Assembly (NCBI GenBank): GCA_007922305.1
Contig: ML677343.1
Span: 31,365,987-31,429,986 of the forward strand
Origin: Dermatemys mawii
Taxonomy: Eukaryota > Chordata > Testudines > Dermatemydidae
Length of the DNA stretch: 64,000 nucleotides
Direction of reading: 5' to 3'
Shown here piece by piece: positions 11,720 through 22,074 of the stretch. Below the pieces are notes generated by a model. It worked only from the letters and a program-made list of their open reading frames with translations. It ran no database searches and had not been told where the DNA came from. Made by a program: the position numbers and the translations under genes. Numbering within the stretch: the first letter of the stretch is position 1; each line of letters begins with the position of its first letter.

Positions 11720-12870
11720 CTTTTCATTCCTCTAGCATCTCAGGAGAATGTTAAACAAAAGCTACTCAAGTTAGACATTTTTAAATCAGCAGGCACAGAT
11801 AACTTGCCTCCAAAAGTTTCCAAAGCATTGTCCGAGGAGCTTGCTGGACCATTAATGTTGCTTTTCAATAAGTCTTGGAGCACTGGGGAAGTTTCAGAAA
11901 ACTGAATGAAAGCTAATGTTGTGCTAATTAAGAAAAGGGTAAATGGGATGGCCCAAGTGATTATAGGCTAGTCAGTCTGACATCAATGCTGAGCAAGATA
12001 ATGGTGCAGCTGGTATGGGTCTTGATTAATAAAGAATTAAAGGAGGATAATGTAATTAATGCAAATCAGTATGGGTTTATGGAAAAGAGATCCTGTCAAA
12101 CTAACTTGATTTTATTAAAAGATTACAAATTTGGTCAATAAAGGTAATAGAGTTGACATAATATACTTAAATTTCTGCAAGGTATTTGACTTCATACCAC
12201 ATGATATTTTAATAAAAACTAAAACGATATAGAATTCATGTGGCACATATTAAATGAATTAAAAACTGGCTAGCGGGGCTCAAAATGTAACTGTAAATGA
12301 GGATTCATAGTTGAGGGGAATGTTTCTAGTGGAGTCCTCTAGGAATCGGTTCTAGGCCCTACGCTCATGAACATTTTATCAGTGACCTGGAAGAAAACAT
12401 AAAATCATCACGGAAGAAGCTTGCAGATGACATAAAAATTGAGGGAGTGATAAATAATGAAAAGGGCAGGTCATTGATTCAGAGTGATCTAGATGATTTT
12501 GTAAATTGGGCACCCAGCAAAAAGTATGTGTTTTAATATGGCTAAATGTAAATATGTACGTGAAGGAACAAAGGATGTTGGCAATGCTTAGAGGATGGGG
12601 GTCTCTATCCCAGGAAACAGGGACTCTGGAAATGATTTACTGAACAAGTGCTCCCAGTACAGTGGGATGGTCAAAAGTGTTGATGAGATCCTGGGATTCA
12701 TAACTGGGAATTTTGAGGAGGAGCAGAGAGGCTATTTTACCTCTGTATTTGGGACTGGTATGAGAGCAGCCGGAGCATCATGTCCTGTTCTGATGCCCCC
12801 AGCTCGTAAATTGGCAAGGGTTCAGAGAAGAGTCATGAGAATGATTAGAGGACTAGAAAACCTGCCTTAG
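11720..12870 (+). pseudogene. CR1 ORF2 reverse transcriptase, broken
   Basis: In non-LTR elements this protein copies the element RNA into the nick. The fragment at 11738-11905 encodes KSAGTDNLPPKVSKALSEEL followed by a 'KSWSTGEVSE' motif, the standard CR1 fingers region (normally K-S-x-G-P-D). Further on, YGFMEKRSCQTNLILL is visible at about 12070-12118, then YLNFCKVFDF at about 12163-12190, where the usual catalytic Asp of YLDF is replaced by Asn. The FADD box appears as LADD at 12420-12431. In-frame stops occur, for example the tag within the 'SSGVL-stop-ES' stretch near 12330-12350, and several frame changes are needed. It is a dead copy. The C-terminal part at 12595-12870 is also recognisable ('RVQRRVMRMIRGLENLP'). 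Confidence 0.8.
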
Positions 12871-13224
12871 AGTGGTAGACTCAAAGATCTCCATCTGTTT
12901 AGCTTAACAAAGAGAGTGACTTGATTATAGTCTATAAGAATCTATATGGGGAACAAATGTTTAATAACGGGCTCTTTAGTCTAGCAGAGAAGGGTATAAC
13001 CTGATCCAGTGGCAGGAAGTGCTAGACAAATTGAGACTAGCAATAAAGCATGATTTTTTTATCACTGAGTAATTAACCACTGGAACAATTTACTAAGGGT
13101 GGTTGTGGATTCTCCATCACTGGAAATATTCAAATCAAGAATGGATATTTTTCTAAACAATCTGCTCTGGGAATTATTTTGGGGCAGTTCTCTGGCCTGT
13201 GTTCTACAGGAGATCAGACTAAAT

Positions 13225-13530
13225 CAGGGGTAGGCAACCTATGGCACAGGTGCCGAAGGCGGCACGCAAGCTGATTTTCAGTGGCACTCACGTTGCCTGG
13301 GGCCTGGCCACCAGTCCAGGAATCTCTGCATTTTAATATATAACTAATCTATTGTTGTATATAAAGTAAATAAGGTTTTTAAAATGTTTAAGAAGTTTCA
13401 TTTAAAATTATAGACTTATAGAAAGAGACCTTCTAAAAACATTAAAATGTATCACTGGCACGCGAAACCTTAAATTAGAGTGAGTAAATGAAGACTCAGC
13501 ACGCCACTTCTGAAAGGTTGCTGACCCCTG
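13225..13530. mobile_element. hAT-type element nested in the CR1 tail
   Basis: Starts CAGGGGTAGGCAACCTATGG and ends AAAGGTTGCTGACCCCTG, clear terminal inverted repeats. The 8-bp duplication is gactaaat at 13217-13224 and gactagat at 13531-13538 (one difference). The interior is AT-rich, with no transposase. Removing it and one duplication restores a continuous CR1 tail, which proves that the hAT is younger than the CR1. Its right end is shared with the remnant at about 6101-6328. Confidence 0.92.
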
Positions 13531-13645
13531 GACTAGATGATCGCAATGGTCCCTTCTGGCCTTGGACTCTGTGAATCAAAAGAACCTAAGCACCTAGTCC
13601 TAGCCTAGAAAAATAAAGAGATGTCAGTGTCACCTTTATATCCAA

Positions 13646-13784
13646 AAGCCCAGGGGTTAGATCATTCGCCCAGGATGCGGGAGACATGGATTCAAATCCC
13701 CTGTTAGCCTGATTCAGAGGAGGGTTTGAACTCCGGTCTCCTGCATCCTTGGTGAGTGCTCTAGCCACTGGATTATAGAGCCAT
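13646..13784. repeat. Inverted pair of tRNA-like sequences
   Basis: The first unit on the + strand (13646-13703) has an A-box-like 'ggttagatcattcg' and a B-box-like GGATTCAAATCCC at 13688-13700. The second (about 13719-13784) is on the - strand; its reverse complement reads 'ggctagagcactcacc' then 'ggagttcaaaccctc'. The two face each other across about 15 bases. Neither folds into a usable tRNA: arms are mismatched and no proper anticodon loop can be assigned. A palindromic tRNA-like repeat of this shape is, from memory, common in turtles. It might act as a pol III promoter pair or simply fold into a hairpin. Confidence 0.75.
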
Positions 13785-14461
13785 TCTCACTTCTTCTCTG
13801 GTCCAGTGAATGTTTCATTTTTTTCATATGAAGTGGAATGACATCAGCATGGGATATGGAGCCCCACACCAGAATCCCCAACAGGATGGTGGTGAGGTCA
13901 CTCACCTGGGAGGTGCGTGTCTGGGTCTCTGGCGCATGGTTGTGCAATTCTGGTTCTGCACCACAGACAGCAGTGTTGCACATAAACACCAGCTAGCTCA
14001 CTACCATGTAATAAGTGTTGGTTCTCTATAAGGGAAGAGGGGATTGGTAGATGACACTCCCTGTGTGTTTCACTCTGGGGTCTGAAATACAGGTGCAGAG
14101 TGGCATCACCAGAGGCCTATCGTCAGCCAGCCAAATGACAGGGATAGACAGGCAGTGATTGTTTGTATCTGATTTATCTCTAGTCTTGCTTGCAGCCTAG
14201 AGTATCTTACCTGAGTAGCAGGAGGAGATCTGGAGACCTTGGCTTTATCTCCAAGGCTGTCTAAGGGTCATGTTTAAAGCTGTCTCACAGGAAATGTGTG
14301 GAGATCAGCTGCTTGTCCTTGAGTCGTTGTCTGCAGGTCTTAGCAGGCCCAATTACTCAGCAATAGCTTTTAAGCCTCCCTTCCAGCTGGTTACATCTCT
14401 GTGGTCTGCTGTTTTGGTAAATGATTGCTTTTGAATGTCTCCCTTGCTCGGGGAGGGCTGT
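13785..14461. other. Unassigned sequence, no gene seen
   Basis: No repeat with definable ends and no supported exon. Overlapping open frames on both strands near 13714-14031 arise mostly from the tRNA-like palindrome and its flank. Confidence 0.55.
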
Positions 14462-14523
14462 TGTGGGAGTTAGTACGCTGACTTTCCTTCTCAGAAGACC
14501 TAGGTTCGAATGTTGACTGCAGC
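14462..14523 (+). repeat. tRNA-derived SINE head
   Basis: The stretch 'gttagtacgctgactttcc' followed by 'gacctaggttcgaatg' resembles a tRNA-derived SINE promoter. The B-box GGTTCGAAT is at 14503-14511 and an A-box-like 'agttagtacgctg' lies about 35 bases earlier. The SINE body after the head is interrupted by the element at 14524-14647, and the continuation beyond it is uncertain. Confidence 0.5.
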
Positions 14524-14647
14524 TAGGGTGACCAGACAGCAAATGTGAAAAATCAGGTCGGGGATGGGGATAATAGGAGCCTATATAAGAAAAAGAAATC
14601 CAAAAATTGGGACTGTCTCTCTAAAATTGGGACATCTGGTCACCCTA
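14524..14647. mobile_element. Short MITE of family B, copy 1
   Basis: Ends TAGGGTGACCAG and CTGGTCACCCTA are perfect 12-bp inverted repeats. The length is 124 bases, with an interior containing 'aggagcctatataagaaaa' and 'ttgggacatctgg'. It has no coding capacity. I cannot find a duplicated target at this copy; the better copy at 27346-27469 gives an 8-bp duplication, which suggests a hAT-type origin. Confidence 0.8.
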
Positions 14648-16201
14648 GCCACAGGGGGAAGTGAGATCAGTGTCCTCAGCCCTCGGGGGGTTTGATCCAC
14701 GTGACCAAACCACCGTTTGGCATGACTGGCAAAGTCAAAAGCGGCCCCGGATTGAGGTGGCAGGGAGGGGTATTACAGGTCAGCCTTGCAGTGCCCTGTG
14801 GGTGTTTTGTGAGGGGACTGGAATGTGATGGGTTAGACTGACGGGTACTAAGGCCAGAACAGCAGTGAGTGCTATGGCTCAGGTTTTTGAGGTGTATTGA
14901 CTGAGCTGCGGATGGGGCTCAGGAATAGCAGTGGGAACTGTGTATCAGGATAGCGATGCACTGACACAGTTTGTGGGGCTGACAACTGGTGCGGTAAAAG
15001 CTATTGGGTAGGGATCAGCTATTGGTACAGATCAACTACTGAGCCTTGTCCACACTGGGATTCCAATCACTACCACAGCCGCACTGGTGCAAAGCCCCTG
15101 ATGTAGACGTGGAAGATGCATTTAGAGAACTCTGTGTTACCTTGTGCCTGCCTGCCCTGTGCCCGGGTGAAGACAGCGCTGTCAGTTCCTTATTTACAGA
15201 CCTCTCAGGGCCAACCACATTCACCCATATCCTTAAAAAGGAGCAGAGGGCTGGATTCACCTCAGTCTGATGATGCCAGAATCTGGTCCGGAGTCTCTTA
15301 GTTAGGCAGCCATTTGTTCTGCTCCGTATTTCCAAAGGTTGGCCAGCTCTCTCCCTTGTGGCAGAGGTTTTCTTGCGGACACGCATTAGCACGAAGCAGA
15401 TGATGATGAATTCGTTTCTACACAAGAATTTTTTGTTTCAGTTGACACAACACCGTCCGTGCCTTCCAAAGGGAGTTATTAGCTGGCTGTGGGATTTAAA
15501 TGAAAATGACTTCTAAATGCACGGTTAATCAGAGACAGCTGTTACCAACAGCACCAATGGCCTCACCTCTTCAGGATCAGATTAAAAATCATTAATAATA
15601 ATCAGTGGGAAGCCATGGAGGAAGCCGGCAAATTTCCGCCTTGTCAAATGCTTGCCCCAGCTGATCTTGATGGCTTGGAGGGATGGTGGACATGAGTGAA
15701 TTATCCCCAGTGACTGGGGCTTGTGAGTAGCAGCCAGGAGTGGGTTTGACTGAGCACACGTGGATCTCGCATTCTTGGAGCACTAAAAAAAAAGAGCGTG
15801 AAATGAACAATCTTTGGAAAATGCAAACAGGGATGGAAGTGCAGAGCTAAGCGCTTGGCTTTGGGTTCTTTCCCCCTCCTTACAGAGTGATCTGGATTTA
15901 AACAACACAACTGGCAAGTGAGCAAATGCTCTCCCTCTCTTTCAATTCCCTTTTATATTAACCTCCCTCAACTTGTCCAAGTTTGTGAGCAGAACAAAAG
16001 CTTTTTTTTGTTTAACGTTATGTGCTCATTTCCAAACCCTCTCTGGGGTCCCGCTACAGATGCCCTTGTTCCACACACCACATCTTTCACCCGCAGGCTT
16101 AAATGGGAACTCCAAGCACCAGCAGAAGGAAGCATGTGGCACAGTCATTGTATCCGTCCAAAGTTCCCCTCAATCTCATGCTCTCTGAGGAGGGATCTGC
16201 T
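14648..16201. other. Unassigned sequence, no gene seen
   Basis: No supported exon. A segment near 15045-15170 ('gccttgtccacactggg', 'gcaaagcccctgatgtag') may be the left part of a non-autonomous DNA element, but I cannot find its partner end. A 129-codon reverse frame at 15036-15425 has no recognisable content. Confidence 0.5.
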
Positions 16202-16375
16202 AAGGGCTTGTCCTCACATGGAGTCGTTCCTGAAGAACTCCATCAGTGGCAGTCTTATTCCAGAACAAGAGTGCCTTTGAAAATGGATTATACTAAACAG
16301 GCTTAAGGCTCTCTTGTTCCAGAATAAGAGTGTCCACACATGGAGTTATTCAGGAACAGCTATTGCACTTGAAAA
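16202..16375. repeat. Candidate foldback DNA element
   Basis: Two self-complementary segments, 'cttattccagaacaagag' (about 16254-16271) and 'ctcttgttccagaataag' (about 16312-16329), are inverted relative to each other around a short spacer. The left phrase 'gggcttgtcctcacatgg' and the later 'gtgtccacacatgg' also suggest a non-autonomous DNA transposon. Boundaries are not fixed by a duplication. Confidence 0.45.
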
Positions 16376-16601
16376 TCACAGCCGGCCTTAATCCTTGTTA
16401 GCTTTCAAGAGTAGAGAGAGTGAATGGCGGTGTCTGTAAGGTTTGTTTGGGAAGCTGGGATGCTGCAGCACACCTGACTGATGGATCCTGATGATCTTGG
16501 GCAAGTGCCTGAGGGCCAGATGTTTCAAGGTGGTGAAGCGCCTGACTCCCATAGAAATCAATTGGAGCACCGTGACTACATACCTTCTAAACATCTGGCT
16601 G

Positions 16602-16679
16602 TGAGGGCCTGATCCAAAGCCTATTCAAGTCAAAGCGAGCCTTTCCACTGACTACAACTGGCTTTGGATCAGGTCCTCA
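16602..16679. repeat. Foldback repeat (hairpin about 78 bases)
   Basis: The left arm TGAGGGCCTGATCCAAAGCC and the right arm GGCTTTGGATCAGGTCCTCA are complementary over 20 bases with a single mismatch; the middle ('aagtcaaagcgagcc', 'ccactgactacaact') is partly complementary too. The same family recurs at 45534-45608 and, more worn, near 56508-56570. It is probably a very short MITE of the palindromic type common in reptile genomes. Confidence 0.8.
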
Positions 16680-16740
16680 GTATTTCTGTGCCATCCATAA
16701 AATGGGAAGAACAGTGCTTTTCTGTACTCAGTCTGTTGGA

Positions 16741-16830
16741 TCAGTTTTAATGAAAGCTCTTTGGGCAGGGACTGCCTCTTGCTACATGCCTGTAAAGCGC
16801 ATTGTCTGGATCTTTGGGTGGAGCCTCTAG
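16741..16830 (+). repeat. Tail of an amniote SINE or LINE
   Basis: The words 'gggcagggactgcctcttg' and 'tgtaaagcgcattg' resemble the tail also seen at 31862-31990 ('agggactatctcttg', 'gcagcaccttgcacaatg'). The source family is not certain. Confidence 0.45.
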
Positions 16831-17184
16831 GCCCAACCCAGATACAGAGAATGATTGACTGTGTCCTCGCCTGGGGAGATTCCTTTAGATTCCTGACCCG
16901 GACTTGGTGGTTACCAAAGAGACCGAACCTCAGAGGTCTGATATGGAGCTAGCTCAGGCTCTGTTGATGACCAGGCAGCGCTAATGTGGTTAGTGAAGCT
17001 CAGAGGTGTGACTCATACTGGTGAGCCTCTGTGCGTTGATTTAACCAGTCCCTGTAACCAGAGACTCAATGGCACCCTCTTGTCTTTCCTGAGTTCCCAG
17101 AAGCACTGAGAACCTACAGCGTCTACTCCGCGCTCCAGGAAATCAGGTCATAACTTAGAATATTGCAGGAACTAAGACCAGATC
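16831..17184. other. Unassigned sequence, no gene seen
   Basis: No repeat ends and no exon signal found. Confidence 0.55.
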
Positions 17185-17265
17185 CTAAAAGGTATATGGG
17201 CCCCTAACTGCCATTGAAATCAAAGGGAATTAAGTGCCTACATACCTGTGGGGCTCTGAGCCCTA
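17185..17265. repeat. Worn foldback repeat
   Basis: The arms around 'cccctaactgccattgaa' and 'tcaaagggaattaagtgcc' are imperfectly complementary, and 'atatgggcccctaac' pairs with 'ttaagtgcctacat'. It belongs to the same kind of palindromic elements as 23202-23243 and 39340-39455. Confidence 0.5.
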
Positions 17266-18380
17266 GAGACCAAATGAGTCATTCTCTATCATGTGGAACT
17301 AGCTAATGCCGCATTCCTTCCCCCTACCGCAGATACACCCAGCTTCATTCACTTACCCTAAGCTGAACACATACTGCAGGTGCAGGCTACCAATTGTGAC
17401 TCTTCCACATTGTCTGTTTCCCAGGCTCCTCTAGCCAGGAGGAATGCAGCTTTGCTCCTAGTTAGCCCAGAGGAAAGAGACCCCGATAATTAGCCCTTCA
17501 GCTGCCAAACAATGCTATTATGCAAAGCACAGACCTTGTACCATGAACTTCTGCTTAGGAATGTCCCTCCCCACGGCTTTAATATGCCAGGACTAATATA
17601 AAGGAACAGATCTATTAAGCAGCCTCTAGGTGAACTAACAATTCCCATCTCTCTCGATGACATTCCTCCGGGGAGCGAAGTTGCACTTTGTAAATGGCAG
17701 TTGCACGATGGGATCCCATTAAAGAAGCTTGTAAACATCCAGTCCAGAATAGAGAGAGTCCTTTCTTTGGTGACAAAGACTTTGTATGAAGCATGTTGCC
17801 CTCGAGTGCCCAGATGCTGTCTCTCTCCAGCAGACGTTTGGCACTGAGGTTGTTACCGCTCCAGTCCCATTTCCAATTTGTCCCAGCAGGCAAACGGGAA
17901 AAGGCAGGAGGCCATCTGGATCAGCGGCTTTTCAGGCAGCACAATCTGCAGAGCAGAGTGTCCCGAGCAGATGTCTGAGCTTGGAAGCAGCATCTGCTGG
18001 GATCCTGCTTCCACCAAAGCCGGGACTGCATTGAACAGAATATTCCTGCGATAGACATGACCCGTGTATTATATGCATTTCCACAGATGCTCAACGGAGG
18101 GAGCAGGAAGCCACGTTTCCCACCATCCCAAGGGGAAATGACAAGCCCATCAGTTATGCTCCGGTAGGGCCTAGTACAGGGGAGGTCATAATGCCACCTG
18201 TGTTATTACACATCTCAAAGTGGGTGTGGTGGGATCAGGGGCATGTCCGTAACCTCATTCTCATTCAGCACAAGCTGATGTTCCTGGTCTGGCGTCCTGG
18301 AGTCCACGCTGCTCTTGCATGCACTGCCCAAGCTGCATGCAGGCAGATAAAACAGCAAGCAAAACTTGGTCCAACCCAGC
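17266..18380. other. Unassigned sequence, no gene seen
   Basis: Overlapping open frames of 60-92 codons on both strands at 17490-18034 show no recognisable motif. No transposon boundaries found. Confidence 0.55.
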
Positions 18381-18468
18381 TAGGGTTGAAAAATCAGGAC
18401 AGGAGGTGGGGGTAATAGGCACCTCTATCAGGACTGTCCTTATAAAATTGGGACATCTGGTCACCCTA
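18381..18468. mobile_element. Short MITE of family B, copy 2, internally deleted
   Basis: The left end TAGGGTTGAAAAATCAGGAC lacks the inner part of the inverted repeat, while the right end TGGTCACCCTA is intact. Core words 'gggggtaatagg' and 'ttgggacatctgg' match copies at 14524 and 27346. It is 88 bases long because of the loss just inside the left terminus plus a deletion in the middle. No target duplication is visible. Confidence 0.75.
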
Positions 18469-19019
18469 GCTGCATCACAGGAATAACAGACAGGCTTTGG
18501 GCTTAGCTCTTTGCCCCAAGCCGCGGAGTCACTACTAAGCTGTTGACCCTCTCCCCCTGCATTTTGGGGTGAAACAAACACCCTTATTTTTGCCTTCCCC
18601 TTGGTTCTGCCTCTCTCCCTATTAACTCCTGGCAAACAAACCCCAGCCCCGGGTGACCATGTGCTCCATTCAACGCTAGAGGCTGCACATGTCAATGTCT
18701 GTCTGCATTTGACTGCTCCTGCCAACTGGAATCGTATGTGTCTCTCTCCTTCCCAACTCAGCTGAAAACACGTTTGTCCTTTGCCCGTGCTTGTAATTCC
18801 TCTCTCCCTCTGCTACTATTTGGCTTCACTTGGTCGCTGTACTTTAGGCTCATGTGCCCTCTGCTGTTCTAGGAATTACAGCCCAGATCATCAAAAGGTG
18901 TTTAGGTAATTAACTTTAATTGAGCCTCACTACTCTGGGGGTCTGGACCTACAGCCCGAGCACTATTAACGTGGTGCTACCCACAGAACTCAGGTCACTT
19001 CACAGAGTCTGGGAAGTGT
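18469..19019. other. Unassigned sequence, no gene seen
   Basis: A 154-codon reverse frame runs 18261-18725 through and beyond the MITE; it has no recognisable domain. Nothing else assigned. Confidence 0.5.
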
Positions 19020-19165
19020 ATTTTCCCCCATCATACACATGAGGAAGGTGAGTCACACAGATCTGTCTGGACCTGCCTGAGGTCATGCAGGCTGTCAGTG
19101 GTAGAGCTTGGAGTTCAAATCTTTGGATGCCGAGTCCTGTCCTAGCCCTTAGACTCCAAATTCAT
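19020..19165 (-). repeat. MIR-like CORE-SINE, antisense
   Basis: Read on the - strand, the segment gives a tRNA-like head and the CORE with the hallmark of a 'tgacc-t-ggg-aagtca' module; on the + strand this appears as 'gaggaaggtgagtcacac' and 'tgcctgaggtcatgcaggc'. Diverged and truncated. Confidence 0.6.
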
Positions 19166-19679
19166 CCATGCAGGGAAATGCTTGGAGGCTCTTTTGCTGC
19201 TATGACTCTTTAAAGTAAATTGCCAGGTGCTATCTTGTTCCTGGGGATGCAGAGCTGCCCAGTTGTCCAATGTGGCTCATGCTTCCAGAGTAGGGCCCTG
19301 AGAAAGGGTTAGTTCCTGCAGCGTGCTCTGTTCACAGGGAAAAAGACGCTCTCCAAATTGCTGCCCCAGCCCCCCCTCACCATCCCAGCCCATTCATTTG
19401 CCTTCTGGCCCTTGATGATTTTGCTGGTTTTGCACCACAGCTGATGCACGCCTGCAAGGCACCGATCCAAACATGCCTTCTGCTTTCAGATCTGATGGAG
19501 GCAGAACCTAGAGGCTGGCAGGCATCAGCCTCCTGCTGCAGCCTATCTCAGTCCCCCAGCAAGGAGGAAAATCTGTGGCTTCCCAAAGCAGAGAAACAGA
19601 AGGCGACTTACTGCCCATAGTCCTGATCTGTCATCTGTTTCCAAGACACAGCTTTCCATGGTGGCTACAGGACAATCAT
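19166..19679. other. Unassigned sequence, no gene seen
   Basis: No exon or element boundaries found. Confidence 0.55.
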
Positions 19680-19905
19680 AGATGCCTGGATTTTAAAGTT
19701 AGAAGGGACCATTCTGACGCTCTAATATGACCTCCTGCACGGCACACCAGAGATTGTCACACACAGATTCCTGCATCGAGCCCATTTCATGCGGATGCTC
19801 TTTAGCAAGACATTCACTCTTGATTTAAGGATGTTAAGGGGAAGAGAATCCACCATATATCCCTGGTACCTGACTCTCCTCTTGGAAAGAGGCTCTAGGT
19901 GCAGT
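19680..19905 (-). mobile_element. CR1 LINE 3' end, antisense
   Basis: The + strand text 'ttagaagggaccattctg' and 'gacctcctgcacggcac' is the reverse complement of the CR1 tail of the type at 13531-13577 ('cccttctggcc'). Upstream in element sense come the usual tail modules such as 'cttgatttaaggatgtt'. Only the last 220 bases or so of the element are present. The 104-codon frame across it is not meaningful. Confidence 0.75.
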
Positions 19906-19984
19906 GTCTTGTCCAATAGTGCCTCAAGCTGGCTATTTATGGCTCCAAGCACCATACCGTACTTCACAACCCCCATGTGCTTGT

Positions 19985-20115
19985 TGGACATATGGTGACT
20001 TGAGGCACAGAGATGAAAGGATTGGCCTGAAGTCACACAGGGTGTCTAGGGCAGTACCAGGAATTGAACCCAAATCTCTGCCTGAGGCATTAACCCAAAG
20101 CCCCTTCTTCAAACT
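19985..20115 (-). repeat. MIR-like CORE-SINE, antisense
   Basis: The + strand contains 'gacttgaggcacagagatg', 'ggcctgaagtcacacagg' and 'ggaattgaacccaaatctc', the reverse complement of the MIR CORE and tRNA-like B-box region. It directly follows the antisense CR1 tail. Confidence 0.75.
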
Positions 20116-20262
20116 CCAGGAGATTTCTCTCCTCCTTGAGGGAGGCGAGGGGAATCACATTTCATTTTTTCTCTCACCTCCCCCCTGCAATCTCTTCCTT
20201 AAGTCTCCCTCACCTTTAAACGGCCTGCCGGTCATGCCCAAACAAATGTATTTCTTCAAATG

Positions 20263-20621
20263 CATGGATGCCGACTCAGTGAGTGCTCTGGGGCTCAAGC
20301 ACCCACCCCCAAAAAACAGGGGTGCTCACCACCCGCAGGGCTGGATGAATCTTTCGTGGGCCCTGGTGCCTGGACTGTGCTCCTGCTCTGCCTGTGCGCT
20401 GCCTTTTCTCCCCGAGGCCCCACCTACCATTCTGCCCTGAGGCCCTGCCCCTTCTCAGCCACTTCCCCCGCTCCCCGTGCTCCATCCTGAGACCCTGCCC
20501 AGCCTCTTCTCCCGAGGGCCTCCGCTTAGCCTCTTTGCCCCGAGGCCCTGCCCGCTGCTTGCACGGGGGGTCAGGGTCGGAGAGGAGCACCCACCAGCAA
20601 AACCAAAAGTCAGTGCCTGTG
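20263..20621. mobile_element. Non-autonomous hAT-type transposon, copy 2 of family A
   Basis: The ends CATGGATGCCGACTC and AAGTCAGTGCCTGTG match those of copy 1 at 433-743. The 8-bp duplication is ttcaaatg at 20255-20262 and tttaaatg at 20622-20629 (one mismatch). The inner subterminal stem (gctcaagcaccc / ggggtgctca) is conserved near the left end here and near the right end in copy 1, so the copies are in opposite orientation. GC-rich interior, no transposase; the long frames of 99-178 codons crossing it are compositional. Confidence 0.88.
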
Positions 20622-21601
20622 TTTAAATGTTTCCAGCATTCCAGGGCCCAATCCCATGGGGGCTTCTTCCCTCCCTTCTCAGACTGCAAGTGAAAGAGGA
20701 AGCCCTGCCTTGTCTCTCTGCAATCTTGCAAACAAGAAAAAAAAAATACCCCCTTTCCAAACCATGTGCCTGGGGCACTAGTGATTCTTGAAGCCAACGG
20801 TCAAGACACTAACTGCCTTGTGAGCTGCTTCTCAGTGAAGTCCTCTGAATAGCTGTATAGACTGGAGCTCTGTCATTTCTCCCACAGGTTACTGTTAGAA
20901 ATCCATCCTTTGGCTGCAGATGTACTTAGCTGATTGCCAAGGTCAGGGCAATCACTTAAAGATTAAAATCTTCAACAAGCCACTCACAGTCCTTGCCAGC
21001 ATCAGTGCACTTTGAGTGTTGCCCCAGGAAGGTTTTCACTGCCCATAGGGTGATGGGGAAATGCTCCTCGATGTAGCCCTGAGGGCTGTCACGCACACTG
21101 AACACTTTGCTGCTTGAGTGCAGCTCAGAGCTCTGCGCAAAGGAACGAACAGAGTGCAGCCATCTCTCCACTGATGTTGTCCATATGACATCTCTAGCCG
21201 TTCACCGGTCTGCGCAGTCTGAATGGAAACTTATTAACTAGCCTTGTGATCCGCTCTGGCCCAGATCTCTCATTCCACCCTTTCCCCCGACTCTGCTCCT
21301 CTCTGTCCCCTTCCCCCATTACTTGCCCTTATGGCCAGTAAAAGGTGGGCAGGGGCATGGCCCCATGCCCCCCCTTCTATTTCAGCACCCCTGCAACACA
21401 GCATAAACCTCAACTTCTTCCTAAATCCCTGGAGGCTGTTCCCCTCCAGGCCCAGCTCAGGCTCACGGACCTGTTCCCACCCCCTTCTCTAGTCTGGTTG
21501 AAGCTAACTGGAGCCAGCTGGCGACATGACCCAGCACTAGTTACCCTGTTCCTTAGTGCAGGGGCTAGCACCTAGACTCAGGCTGACTCCACAGAAGCGT
21601 G
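20622..21601. other. Unassigned sequence, no gene seen
   Basis: No defined element. Words near 21340-21395 ('aggggcatggccccatgcc') look like a small remnant of another GC-rich element. The 71-codon reverse frame at 20956-21171 is not recognised. Confidence 0.5.
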
Positions 21602-21987
21602 CAGCGGTTCTCAACCAGGGGTACGCAGAGGTCTTCCGGGGGTACATCAGCTCATCCAGATATTTGCCTCGTTGTACAACAGGTGACATAACAAGCAGCA
21701 GTGAAATCAGTACAGATTTCCTAAGGACAATGCCTTGTTTGTACTGCTCTATAGACTATACACTGAAATGTAAGTACACTATTTATAGTCCAGTGGTTTT
21801 ATTTTATGATGATAGGGTAAACATGAGAAAGTGAGCAATTTTTCAGTAACAGTGTGCTGTGACACTTGTATTTTTATGGCTGATTTTATAAACATGGTTT
21901 TTTTTAAGCGAGGTGAAACTGGGGGTGCACAAGACAAATTAAACTCCTGGCAGGGGTGGGGTAGTCTGGAAAGATTGAGAACCACTG
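21602..21987. mobile_element. hAT-type element of the 'ggttctcaacc' family
   Basis: The ends CAGCGGTTCTCAACCAGGGG and AAGATTGAGAACCACTG are inverted repeats. The AT-rich interior ('actgctctatagactatac', 'gcaatttttcagtaacag') is a known turtle repeat sequence from memory. I could not see a convincing 8-bp duplication (gaagcgtg versus ctatggag), so the flank has diverged or rearranged. No transposase. Confidence 0.8.
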
Positions 21988-22074
21988 CTATGGAGGGTAG
22001 TCTGTTACCACCCCTTGTTCCCTGTGTGTAATCTTCATGGCTAGTCACCAGCTCACTGTTCTGCTGAGGCTTGT

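Larger units (their letters stand above)
11405..13577 (+). mobile_element. CR1-clade LINE, 5'-truncated and degraded
   Basis: A sense-strand non-LTR retrotransposon copy covering much of ORF2 (reverse transcriptase) and the 3' end. The tail 'tcccttctggccttgga' and 'gactagatgatcgcaatgg' after 13530 are typical CR1 ends. The left boundary is approximate, since the 5' end is truncated and grades into flanking sequence. A 306-bp hAT (13225-13530) interrupts the tail. Reading-frame damage (below) shows it cannot be active. It probably inserted well before the nested hAT. Confidence 0.85.

Noticed and set aside
13646..13784. Genuine tRNA genes
   Set aside because: Neither unit gives a proper cloverleaf with anticodon loop; they are tRNA-derived repeats.
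18261..18725. Reverse open frame of 154 codons
   Set aside because: Crosses a MITE, so it cannot be a conserved gene.
19040..19050. Donor-like gtgagt within 'gaaggtgagtcac', also near 58048 and 22763
   Set aside because: These are parts of MIR SINEs, not exon borders.
19904..20440. Forward open frame of 178 codons
   Set aside because: It runs across an antisense MIR and into a GC-rich hAT; no recognisable domain, no splice sites.
20276..20797. Reverse open frame of 173 codons rich in Gly, Arg and Lys
   Set aside because: A result of the GC-rich hAT interior.
21594..21995. 8-bp duplication around the 21602 hAT
   Set aside because: gaagcgtg and ctatggag do not match; I report the element without a duplication.
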